Assembly: GCA_046260155.1 (NCBI GenBank) | Contig: JBJYXV010000069.1 | Location: 51,584 to 115,583 of the forward strand | Reading direction: 5' to 3' | DNA length: 64,000 bases | Origin: PFL25 sp046260155 | GTDB taxonomy: Bacteria; Chloroflexota; Anaerolineae; Anaerolineales; UBA4823 | Part shown: positions 1-7,122 of the stretch, piece by piece | Layout: every line of letters begins with the position of its first letter | Numbering within the stretch: position 1 is the first letter of the stretch | Made by a program: the position numbers and the translations under genes | Notes under the pieces: generated by a model | The model's input: the letters and a program-made list of their open reading frames with translations, nothing else | Told to the model about the DNA's origin: nothing | Databases searched by the model: none

Positions 1-64
1 TCTGGTAGTACCAGCAAAATGAAGGGGGATTAAATTTTCGTAGTTCAAACCTGAAAAGACATGC

Positions 65-157
65 AATCAACCGGATGGTTGATTAAAAAATCACTCCCCA
101 GGTCGGTTAAAAACCAATCTCCAGCTGGATGTAATCCGGCTGGATGTTTTCTATAAT
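65..157 (+). promoter_or_regulatory. Candidate control region of the ABC exporter/TCS operon
   Basis: A perfect 8-bp inverted repeat, AATCAACC-GGAT-GGTTGATT, lies at 65–84. Two direct copies of GCTGGATGT follow at 124–132 and 139–147. They end four bases before a perfect -10 hexamer TATAAT at 152–157, and there is no good -35 at 129–134. A promoter without a -35, with direct repeats in that place, is the usual layout for an activator-dependent promoter. The response regulator encoded at 3315–3950 is the obvious candidate activator, but this is inference. The rest of 1–186 shows no gene. Confidence 0.4.
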
Positions 158-186
158 GGAAACAGGAAATAGGAAAGGAGTGCAAG

Positions 187-1158
187 ATGAGTCGAGACCG
201 GAGAGCGATTTACGTAAGCAACCTGCGAAAGAGCTATGCTGAAGTGATCGCAGTCGATGGATTAACTTTCCAGGTGGAAGAGGGCGAAATTTTCGGCATG
301 GTCGGTCCGAATGGGTCCGGGAAGACCACGACGATCGAGATGATCGAAGGCTTGCGAGAGCCAGACGAAGGGCGAATCAGCGTACTGGGTCTGGACCCGA
401 CCAAGGAGGTCTACGCACTGCGCGAGCGCATTGGAATCCAGCTGCAGGATGCCAATATTCCGAGGCGCATGCGCGTGGAAGAAGCTCTGGATTTGTTTGC
501 CAATTTTTACCGCCAGCCTTGGGATTGGAATCACCTGTTGGAGGATTTGGGGCTGGGAGATAAACGCCGGGCATATTTCAGCCAGCTTTCAGGCGGGCAG
601 AAACAGCGATTGTTCGTGGCACTTGCACTGGTCAACCGCCCCGAGGTGGTTTTTCTGGATGAGCTGACCACTGGTTTGGATCCGCGTGCCAGGCACAAGA
701 TCTGGGACCTGGTGCGTGAAATCCGTGAGCAAGGGACCACAATTTTCCTGACAACGCATTACATGGACGAGGCTGAGCGGCTGTGCGATCGAGTGGGGAT
801 CATTGACCGGGGACGTATGATCGCACTGGACACACCCACACAATTGGTAAATCGATTGGGTATGGCGACCAGGATCACCTTCCAGGTCAACGGTCATGCG
901 AGTCTAGAACAAGAAAATGGGCGTGGGAGGCATTCCAGGTCGAAGTTCAACCCAGCAGGAATAGGTGCCATCGACGGAGTCCAGCGGGTTGAAAACGATG
1001 GCAACCAGGTGGCTGTTTATGGTCAAGGACCACACCTAATCGGCGCGGTGGTCGATGCGCTTGAAGCAGAGGGTGTGCCGTTTCATGATCTGCGCACCGA
1101 ACAGGCTGACCTGGAGGATGTTTTCTTGGCATTGACGGGGAGAGAAGTGGAGAATTAG
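187..1158 (+). CDS. ABC transporter ATP-binding protein, drug/lipid export type (DrrA/CcmA-like)
   Basis: This is the cytoplasmic ATPase of an ABC-2 exporter of 323 residues. It shows Walker A GPNGSGKTT near residue 40, the signature LSGGQKQR near 137, and Walker B VVFLDELTTGLDP followed by the H-loop in TTHYMDEAE. The usual LDEPT is LDELT here, a variant known in DrrA-like ATPases. The last ~100 residues form the accessory C-terminal domain of this family. The start has a good ribosome-binding site (GGAAAGGAG at 172–180). The permease follows after 40 bp and a sensor kinase/regulator pair after that, so the four genes probably form one operon. Substrate is unknown; antibiotics or lipids are typical. 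Confidence 0.9.
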   Translation: MSRDRRAIYVSNLRKSYAEVIAVDGLTFQVEEGEIFGMVGPNGSGKTTTIEMIEGLREPDEGRISVLGLDPTKEVYALRERIGIQLQDANIPRRMRVEEALDLFANFYRQPWDWNHLLEDLGLGDKRRAYFSQLSGGQKQRLFVALALVNRPEVVFLDELTTGLDPRARHKIWDLVREIREQGTTIFLTTHYMDEAERLCDRVGIIDRGRMIALDTPTQLVNRLGMATRITFQVNGHASLEQENGRGRHSRSKFNPAGIGAIDGVQRVENDGNQVAVYGQGPHLIGAVVDALEAEGVPFHDLRTEQADLEDVFLALTGREVEN

Positions 1159-1198
1159 AGGTTTTCAATATTGGGTGACTAGATCGAAGGAGGTTGTC

Positions 1199-1948
1199 AT
1201 GCATGGTTTATGGAAATTATTTGTGATGCAGTTCAAACTATATCTGCGAGAGCCGGTGGCATTTTTCTTCACCCTCGCGTATCCAGCGCTGCTGCTGCTG
1301 CTGTTCGGGTTCATTTTCGGCAATCAGCCAGATCCGGAGTTTTGGGGTAAGAATTTTGGAACTGTGGATGCCAGCGTGCCAGCCTACACTGGAATCATCA
1401 TCGGGACAGTGGCTTTGATGGGCATCCCGATTGATACGGCATCCAGCCGCGAGACCGGTGTTTTGCGCCGCTACCGGGCAACACCCCTGCACCCGGCAGC
1501 CTACCTGATTGCCAGCGTGGCGGTCTATCTTGGGATCGCACTATTGGGGATGGGGATCCTAGTCATCGCTGGAAAGTTGATTTTTGGGTTGAGGATAGCA
1601 GGCTCCTGGCTAAGCATCCTGGCAGCCTTCGTGCTGAGTGCCTGCTCTTTCTATGCAATAGGCTACCTGATCGCCAGCCTGGTCCCGACCGCACGCATGG
1701 CGCAGGCAGTAGGAATGGTGATCTTCTTCCCCATGATGTTCCTTTCTGGGGCGGGGATGCCGCTGCAGCTGCTGCCCGAGGTGCTGCAGAAGGTGAGTGA
1801 TTATCTGCCGCTGAGCTACGTGGTTCGCTTGATCCAGGGTCTGTGGTTCGGCGAAGCCTGGACCACGCTCTGGCTGCCGACGCTGGTGCTGGTTGCGCTC
1901 CTGGTGGCTGGCACGGCGCTTTCGATCCGCTTTTTCCGCTGGGAATAG
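1199..1948 (+). CDS. ABC-2 type transporter permease
   Basis: Integral membrane partner of the preceding ATPase, 249 residues with about six hydrophobic segments. The first is in FFFTLAYPALLLLLFGFIFG, and the segment FFPMMFLSGAGMP is typical of the ABC-2 family. An in-frame GTG at 1175 would add eight residues. The ATG at 1199 is preferred because GAAGGAGG (1186–1193) sits five bases before it. Together with the ATPase it should form an exporter with two copies of each subunit. The gene ends 43 bp before the sensor kinase. Confidence 0.88.
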   Translation: MHGLWKLFVMQFKLYLREPVAFFFTLAYPALLLLLFGFIFGNQPDPEFWGKNFGTVDASVPAYTGIIIGTVALMGIPIDTASSRETGVLRRYRATPLHPAAYLIASVAVYLGIALLGMGILVIAGKLIFGLRIAGSWLSILAAFVLSACSFYAIGYLIASLVPTARMAQAVGMVIFFPMMFLSGAGMPLQLLPEVLQKVSDYLPLSYVVRLIQGLWFGEAWTTLWLPTLVLVALLVAGTALSIRFFRWE

Positions 1949-1991
1949 GCAGGATACTATCCAGATCATAGTAAACTATTAAGGAATCATC

Positions 1992-3248
1992 ATGCCCGAT
2001 GAGACTATTTCCCCTTCCATTGATACGAAGCCAGCCCGGCAGGAAGCCTGGGAACGCTGGGTCGTGATCTGGCATCTGGTTTTCTATGTCTCCCTGGCAA
2101 TCCCGACCATCCTGGTTTTATTAACGGATGATGTAAATCGTTCAAAGTTAAGCTTGTTGGGATTGAGCATCGGGCTGGGTGTCTGGTATGCCCTGGTGAT
2201 GATCTGGATCGTCCCGCGGGTGAGTGGGCGCCGACAATTGATCTGGTCGATCCTTTACCTGGCAGGTGCGATCTTGCTGTGGTTTCCATTAGCGCGCACT
2301 CACTGGGCGTATTTTATTACCGCTTCATCTTTCTACGGGTTGATGTGGGGAACTTTGCCTTTTGGGCTGGCTGTCGCAGGTAATGTCGTCCTGACTGCTG
2401 TTTTGATCTGGATCCAGGCGTTAAACCTGGGTCGTCCAGTCACCCTATCCTTGGATTTGGTCTTAATCGGTGTGGTGGTAATTGGATGGGCAGCCCTGCT
2501 GGCGCTGTGGATGCGTACGGTTATGCGGGAAAGTGCCCAACGGAAGCAGTTGATCGAGCAGCTCGAGGCAGCACAGGAGGAGCTTGCAGCGGTTGAACGC
2601 CAGGCAGGTGTGTTGCAGGAGCGACAACGCATGGCACAGGAGATCCATGACACGCTGGCCCAGGGTTTTATCAGCATCATAATGCAGCTCGAGTCAGCAG
2701 AGCAGGCACTTCCAGATAATTTGCCTGTTGTGAAGGATCGCATCAACAAGGCGCGCGAGATGGCACGCATTAATCTAAAAGAAGCCCGGCGGTTGGTCTT
2801 GGCCCTGCGGCCTGAATCTCTTCAGCAAGGAAGCCTGCTGGATGTGCTCCGCAGAGAAACCGAGCGCTGGTCGCAAAATACCGGGATCAGAGCTCATTTC
2901 TCGGTGACGGGCAACCCGATTGTACTGCATCCGCAAATAGAGGTAACCCTCTTACGTGCCATGCAGGAAGGATATGCGAATGTATTCAAGCACGCCCTGG
3001 CACAGGAGGTCAATATAACTTTATCCTATATGGAAGATCAAATTGCTCTGGATATCCAGGATGATGGACAGGGATTTGATCTGCATAATCCAGAGCATGC
3101 CAGTGGTGAAGGTGGGTTTGGATTGCAGGTCATGCGCCAGCGGATCGATGAGATCGGTGGCTCGTTAATCATTGAAAGTGCCCCTGGCCAGGGAACCACT
3201 CTGGCGATCCAGATCCCAATTGATGAATCCTCGCTGGAGGATGGGTAA
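1992..3248 (+). CDS. Membrane sensor histidine kinase, NarL/HisKA_3 family
   Basis: A 418-residue sensor kinase. Residues 25–175 hold five or six membrane helices with short loops, so the signal is probably sensed in or at the membrane. A coiled-coil linker (about 176–210) leads to the HisKA_3 domain with the phospho-accepting His219 in MAQEIHDTLAQG. The ATP-binding domain has DDGQGFD and GGFGLQVMRQR boxes near the end. It lies between the ABC exporter and its likely partner regulator at 3315, an arrangement common for systems that sense membrane stress and induce an exporter. The ligand is not visible in the sequence. Confidence 0.88.
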   Translation: MPDETISPSIDTKPARQEAWERWVVIWHLVFYVSLAIPTILVLLTDDVNRSKLSLLGLSIGLGVWYALVMIWIVPRVSGRRQLIWSILYLAGAILLWFPLARTHWAYFITASSFYGLMWGTLPFGLAVAGNVVLTAVLIWIQALNLGRPVTLSLDLVLIGVVVIGWAALLALWMRTVMRESAQRKQLIEQLEAAQEELAAVERQAGVLQERQRMAQEIHDTLAQGFISIIMQLESAEQALPDNLPVVKDRINKAREMARINLKEARRLVLALRPESLQQGSLLDVLRRETERWSQNTGIRAHFSVTGNPIVLHPQIEVTLLRAMQEGYANVFKHALAQEVNITLSYMEDQIALDIQDDGQGFDLHNPEHASGEGGFGLQVMRQRIDEIGGSLIIESAPGQGTTLAIQIPIDESSLEDG

Positions 3249-3314
3249 GGATGGAGAAAAGATTTGCGCCCCGATTTGCAGGTTTACAGTTGCTGATCCC
3301 CGGGAGAGTTCACC

Positions 3315-3950
3315 ATGGAAAAAATTAGGCTGTTAATCGTTGATGACCATCCGGTCGTCAGGGATGGACTGCGAGGCATGCTGGAAAACCAACCGGATTT
3401 CGAAATAGCGGGAGATGCATCTGAGGGGAGTGAGGCGGTGCAGCTGGTGGAGTCACTGCATCCCGATATCGTGTTGATGGATTTGCGCATGCCGGTTATG
3501 GATGGGGTGACCGCGCTGCGGGAGATCAAAATCCAGAATCCACAGGTGCAGGTGCTTGTTTTAACTACCTACGACAGCGACGCAGATATCCTGCCGGCGA
3601 TTGAAGCCGGAGCTGCCGGGTATTTGCTCAAGGATAGCTCGAGGGAGGAGCTGTTTAGCGCGATCAGGGCGGCTGCGCGGGGCGAGACCGTCCTGGCGCC
3701 TGCCGTTGCGGCACGTCTGGTGAACAGGATGAGAACCCCAGGGGAAGAACAGCTCAGCAGTCGTGAATTGGAAGTCCTGCAGCTGGTTGCCGAAGGGGAG
3801 AGCAATAGCGAAATTGCCAGCCACCTGCACATCAGCCAGGCGACCGTGAAGTCGCACCTGGTACATATTTTTGATAAGCTGGGGGTTTCTGATCGGACCG
3901 CTGCAGTGACTGTCGCCCTGCGGCGAGGGATTCTGCGCCTGAATGAGTGA
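3315..3950 (+). CDS. DNA-binding response regulator, NarL/FixJ (LuxR-HTH) family
   Basis: 211 residues: a receiver domain with the acidic pair Asp10/Asp11 (IVDDH), phospho-acceptor Asp56 (DIVLMDLRMP) and the Thr/Lys switch residues (LTTYDS, LLKDS). A C-terminal LuxR helix-turn-helix follows (SSRELEVLQLVAEGESNSEIASHL). It sits 66 bp after the kinase gene and is its likely partner. It is a candidate to bind the repeats upstream of the exporter at 65–147. The start is supported by GGGAGAG a few bases upstream. Confidence 0.92.
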   Translation: MEKIRLLIVDDHPVVRDGLRGMLENQPDFEIAGDASEGSEAVQLVESLHPDIVLMDLRMPVMDGVTALREIKIQNPQVQVLVLTTYDSDADILPAIEAGAAGYLLKDSSREELFSAIRAAARGETVLAPAVAARLVNRMRTPGEEQLSSRELEVLQLVAEGESNSEIASHLHISQATVKSHLVHIFDKLGVSDRTAAVTVALRRGILRLNE

Positions 3951-4102
3951 ATCAACAGATTGGAAGATAGAAGAATGTTAGATCAACTCATTATCTGATT
4001 TGATTCTGCGAAAATGATCAAATTAATCGTCCAATTATACCCGGTGGTTTCCAGGTGATAACTGTCCAGCGATAAGTGCTGTCTAAGTTCTTTCAATCTC
4101 GA

Positions 4103-4315
4103 TCAGCATTGAAACAGGGTTGGCATTCCTCGAAGACCAAACCGTTGTGTTGCTGCTGCTATATCAGCGAAGATTGCCTTTTGTAACCGCGATGGCAACA
4201 GTCCCGCAGCGAGCAACCCGTTTGCCGGCGGCCATTTCAGGATAAAACCTCCCAAAGCACGCGCGATACGGGTATGGGGTGGGACAGACTCATCGGGATA
4301 AACCATGTACGGCAT
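4103..4315 (-). other. Unassigned 70-codon open frame in a 463-bp intergenic region
   Basis: The stretch 3951–4413 has no clear gene. The only notable open frame reads MPYMVYPDESVPPHTRIARA and onward to LQKAIFADIAAATQRFGLRG. It looks protein-like in composition but matches no family I recognise. There is no ribosome-binding site before its ATG, and an in-frame TGA lies at 4328–4330 just upstream. It could be the tail of a decayed gene or a chance frame. Confidence 0.2.
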
Positions 4316-4413
4316 TCCCGGGGTGATTCATTGAGGCACCACCCGAGCGCAAAGACCAGCCAAACATGCTAAATCAGGCATCGAATTGCTCTGGAGAAGA
4401 GCAGGTAATACTG

Positions 4414-5271
4414 CTATTTAAATTCCTGGATGAAATCAAGGATGCGCTGATCGATTTCCTGTCCACAGGATCCATACAACAGGGTGGTGCCATGAGCGGC
4501 TGAGTCGCAGGTGAGCAGTGCCTTAGGTTCCGCAGCACGGCGATAAATATTTTGCATGGCTTCAGGAAAACCAAATGCATCCTTTTCGCCGTAAAGAAAT
4601 AGTTTGGGCATTTTGAGTTTGACCAGGTCTGCTTCGGTAACCTGATTGGCAGGCCCGACTGACATGGAGCTGGAGAGTATGACTAAACCTTGAGGTGGGT
4701 CAGTCAGTGCCAGGACCATGCAGGTTGTACCGCCCAAACCGGCACCCATACAAATGTAGTCGCTATACCCGCGCTGGTGCAAGAAATCCAGCGCGGCGCG
4801 TGCATCCAGAACCACCGGATCGTTGACAAATTCACCTCCGGATGCGCCTCGACCTCGAAAATCAACTGCCAAGGCGCTGAAGCCCTGCTCGGCAAGGGTG
4901 CGGGCAAAGGGATGCCAGTCCTGCTGGTCATTGCCCGTTGCTTTGCCTTTACCCATATGCAGCAGGAGGATGGCCGGCTGACCGTTGCCAAACAGGGTGG
5001 CTGCGATCGAGATGCCATCCTCAGTGGTGAAGTTTACCTCTTCGAAGGGTACATCCGGGGTGCTGGTGGGCGGCACGGGTGTCGGAAGGGAAGTAGCGGT
5101 TGGCTCAACGGGAGTAGCAGGTAAGCTGGTTGGTACTGGAGATGGGCTTTCGGTTGGTAAGATAGTGTTGGTCGGGGTAACATTTTCCCGGGGAGGAGCT
5201 GCGGGTGAACAGCCCCCTATAATCACCAGAATTACAATTAAGGGCGGTAATGAAACTCGCGAAAGATGCAT
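4414..5271 (-). CDS. Lipoprotein of the alpha/beta-hydrolase (dienelactone-hydrolase-like) fold, nucleophile Ser replaced by Gly
   Basis: 285 residues. A lipoprotein signal peptide ends in VIIGGC with Cys21 as lipid anchor. A Thr/Pro-rich linker (about 25–73) precedes an alpha/beta-hydrolase domain. The domain shows the oxyanion-side HMGKGK region, DFRGRGASGGEF, the acid strand LFLYGEKDAFG and the His in SAAHGTTLL. The nucleophile elbow, normally G-x-S-x-G, reads GAGLG: residue 178 is Gly (GGT at 4738–4740) where Ser is expected. The protein may therefore be a non-catalytic binding protein on the cell surface. GGAG lies seven bases before the ATG. It is transcribed alone, away from the PadR operon. 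Confidence 0.8.
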   Translation of the reverse strand: MHLSRVSLPPLIVILVIIGGCSPAAPPRENVTPTNTILPTESPSPVPTSLPATPVEPTATSLPTPVPPTSTPDVPFEEVNFTTEDGISIAATLFGNGQPAILLLHMGKGKATGNDQQDWHPFARTLAEQGFSALAVDFRGRGASGGEFVNDPVVLDARAALDFLHQRGYSDYICMGAGLGGTTCMVLALTDPPQGLVILSSSMSVGPANQVTEADLVKLKMPKLFLYGEKDAFGFPEAMQNIYRRAAEPKALLTCDSAAHGTTLLYGSCGQEIDQRILDFIQEFK

Positions 5272-5432
5272 TTTGATTCTCCAGATGCTTTGGAAAAAAT
5301 TTTAATATTCTTGCTTTTTGCATAATATCAAATTCTCATAAAGAAATTATCAAGATCATACACGAGTTTCCGATCAACCTGTCTGTCTGCACACATGAAC
5401 GTGGAGTGGAATACGTATTAGCAGGAATCAGC

Positions 5433-5507
5433 TTGACAAGAGAAGAGATCTCTGCTATTATATCGGTATACGATATACCGTAGAACGATATAACGAAACT
5501 CGTTATA
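5433..5507 (+). promoter_or_regulatory. Promoter and double palindromic operator of the padR operon
   Basis: TTGACA at 5433–5438 and TATTAT at 5456–5461 are separated by exactly 17 bp, a near-consensus housekeeping promoter. Directly downstream lie two perfect palindromes: CGGTATA-CGA-TATACCG (5464–5480) and TATAACGA-AAC-TCGTTATA (5489–5507). The first covers the expected transcription start. PadR regulators commonly bind AT-rich palindromes at their own promoter, so these are likely autoregulatory operators. Confidence 0.8.
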
Positions 5508-5536
5508 CCGGATAGCGATACAGAAAGGTAGAACTG

Positions 5537-5887
5537 ATGAAGGATAATGAGCAGTTGAAAAAATACTTGCCCCTTACGGAAGCCACCTATTACATCATGT
5601 TAACACTGGTTGAACCGCTGCACGGGTACGGTGTGATGCAAAAGGTGGATCAAATCAGCCAGGGAACGGTCAAGATTGGACCAGGAACATTGTATGGTGC
5701 ATTCTCCTCGTTAGAAAAAGAGGGTCTGATCAGGATGGTAAAAGAGGAAGAGCGCCGCAAATGCTACCAGCTGACAGATAAAGGCAGGCTGGTGCTGGTA
5801 AACCAGATAGAGCGCCTGGAGATTATGAACGCCAATGGAGCACAGATTAGGGAAAGCTTGATAAACACCCTGGATAGCGAGCAATAG
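5537..5887 (+). CDS. PadR family transcriptional regulator
   Basis: 116 residues forming a winged helix with the PadR features: LPLTEATYYIMLTLVEPLHGYGVMQKV, then GPGTLYGAFSSLEKEGLI as recognition region and wing, and a C-terminal helix for dimerisation. The family is mostly repressors released by small hydrophobic molecules or antibiotics. AAAGG precedes the start. The DUF2812 membrane protein follows after nine bases, the usual pairing, and both lie behind the palindromic promoter at 5433–5507. Confidence 0.93.
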   Translation: MKDNEQLKKYLPLTEATYYIMLTLVEPLHGYGVMQKVDQISQGTVKIGPGTLYGAFSSLEKEGLIRMVKEEERRKCYQLTDKGRLVLVNQIERLEIMNANGAQIRESLINTLDSEQ

Positions 5888-5896
5888 AGGTTAATT

Positions 5897-6424
5897 ATGG
5901 AGAATAAATTCTTGCGAAAATTTAAATGGTTTTGGGCCTGGCAGGACGAGGCAGAAGAAAATTGGCTGCGGGAAATGTCCAATGAAGGTTGGTACTTATC
6001 GCAGATCGTGTTCCCGACGATTTACGAATTCAAGTCTGGCGAACCAAAAGATTTCGTTTATCGACTGGACTATCGATCGTATTGGAAAATGGAGAAAGAG
6101 GATTACCTGCAGCTGTTCCGGGATTCGGGTTGGGAGCACGTGCAGGAGATGGCGGGCTGGCAATATTTTCGCCAGCTGGCAAACCCCGGAGAGGATCTCG
6201 AAATTTATACCGATGCTGAATCCAAAATCGAGAAATACCAGCGTTTGCTGGCGTTTTTGGGTATTTTGGCAGTACCCCAGGTGATTTTCTTAATTACTCT
6301 GAGAGACCCGCCAGCTTATGATTGGTTTTCCCCTATCCAGATCATCATTGCGCTGATATTTGTGCTGTATATCTACGCGTTTATCAAGATTCTGATGCGG
6401 ATTAATCAGCTGAAGAGAATATAA
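5897..6424 (+). CDS. DUF2812 domain membrane protein
   Basis: 175 residues. The N-terminal soluble part is rich in Trp and Tyr (FKWFWAWQDEAEENWLREMSNEGWYL, FVYRLDYR, LFRDSGWEHV), which is the DUF2812 pattern. Two membrane helices follow, at about 115–135 and 143–165. The function of the family is unknown; it regularly sits next to PadR regulators and is thought to act in membrane or envelope stress. AGAGGTTAATT precedes the ATG. It converges with the response regulator gene ending at 6475. Confidence 0.85.
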   Translation: MENKFLRKFKWFWAWQDEAEENWLREMSNEGWYLSQIVFPTIYEFKSGEPKDFVYRLDYRSYWKMEKEDYLQLFRDSGWEHVQEMAGWQYFRQLANPGEDLEIYTDAESKIEKYQRLLAFLGILAVPQVIFLITLRDPPAYDWFSPIQIIIALIFVLYIYAFIKILMRINQLKRI

Positions 6425-6474
6425 CCGGGTCCGGCAATGGTCCGGGCAGGATTCCAGAGCAGGAATAGTTGAAT

Positions 6475-7122
6475 TTATCTGCCCATTCCAGCTTCACGCG
6501 CCTTGACGATAGCCTGGGCGCGATCGACAACCTGCAGCTTATTGAAGATATTCGAGATGTGATTACGCACGGTTTTCTCGCTGATCGATAAGCGATTGGC
6601 GATGGCCTGGTTATTGAGGCCTTGAGCGATCAGATCGAGAACTTCATCTTCGCGGCTCGTCAGGTCAGGAAATGCCTGCGGGGAGAGATTGGATTGGGGG
6701 GAGGCGAAGAAGTTAACCAGCCGGGTGGCGATCTCGGGACCAAACAGGGCTTCACCCCTGGCCACTGCCCGAATGGCACGCAGCATCTCCTCTTGATCAG
6801 CACCTTTTAGAATATAACCCCGGGCACCGGCCCGCATTGCTGCAAAAACCGAGTCGTCGTCCTTGAACATCGTGACCACAATTATCCCGATCTGCGGGTG
6901 ATCACTCACGATCTGGCGGGTAGCCTGAATGCCGTTAATCCCCGGCATCTGGATATCCATCAAAATTACATCCGGCTGAAGATCAGCAGCCTTGGTGATC
7001 ACCTCCGCGCCGGTTTCAGCTTCTCCGATGACTTCGATATCGGACAGCGAGGCGAATAATGCCCGCAGACCATCTCTCAACAAGGTGTGGTCATCTGCGA
7101 TAATGATCTTGATCGAATCTAT
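6475..7122 (-). CDS. NarL/LuxR-type response regulator with apparent AUA start codon
   Basis: 215 residues if started at 7122. The receiver domain has IIIADDH (Asp10, Asp11) and phospho-acceptor Asp56 in DVILMDIQMP; the LuxR helix-turn-helix is LTSREDEVLDLIAQGLNNQAIAN. The first usual start codon is TTG at 7083, but that would remove the first strand and the essential acidic pair. Upstream, the frame is open to a TAA just before the ribosome-binding site AAAGGAG. Seven bases after GGAG is ATA, overlapping the kinase stop as ATAG. The likely start is therefore AUA (or a mutated or misread ATG). Partner of the kinase at 7119–9242. Confidence 0.85.
   Translation of the reverse strand: MDSIKIIIADDHTLLRDGLRALFASLSDIEVIGEAETGAEVITKAADLQPDVILMDIQMPGINGIQATRQIVSDHPQIGIIVVTMFKDDDSVFAAMRAGARGYILKGADQEEMLRAIRAVARGEALFGPEIATRLVNFFASPQSNLSPQAFPDLTSREDEVLDLIAQGLNNQAIANRLSISEKTVRNHISNIFNKLQVVDRAQAIVKAREAGMGR

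Noticed and set aside
1563..2075. Long open frame on the minus strand under the ABC permease and kinase
   Set aside because: It lies antisense to two well-supported genes and its translation is rich in Pro, Ser, Arg and Ala without any fold pattern.
5464..5507. Short repeats considered as the start of a CRISPR-like array
   Set aside because: The two palindromes differ in sequence and there are no further copies or spacers; they fit operators.
6428..6445. Repeated GGTCCGG between two convergent genes, considered as a terminator
   Set aside because: The copies are in direct orientation and cannot form a stem.
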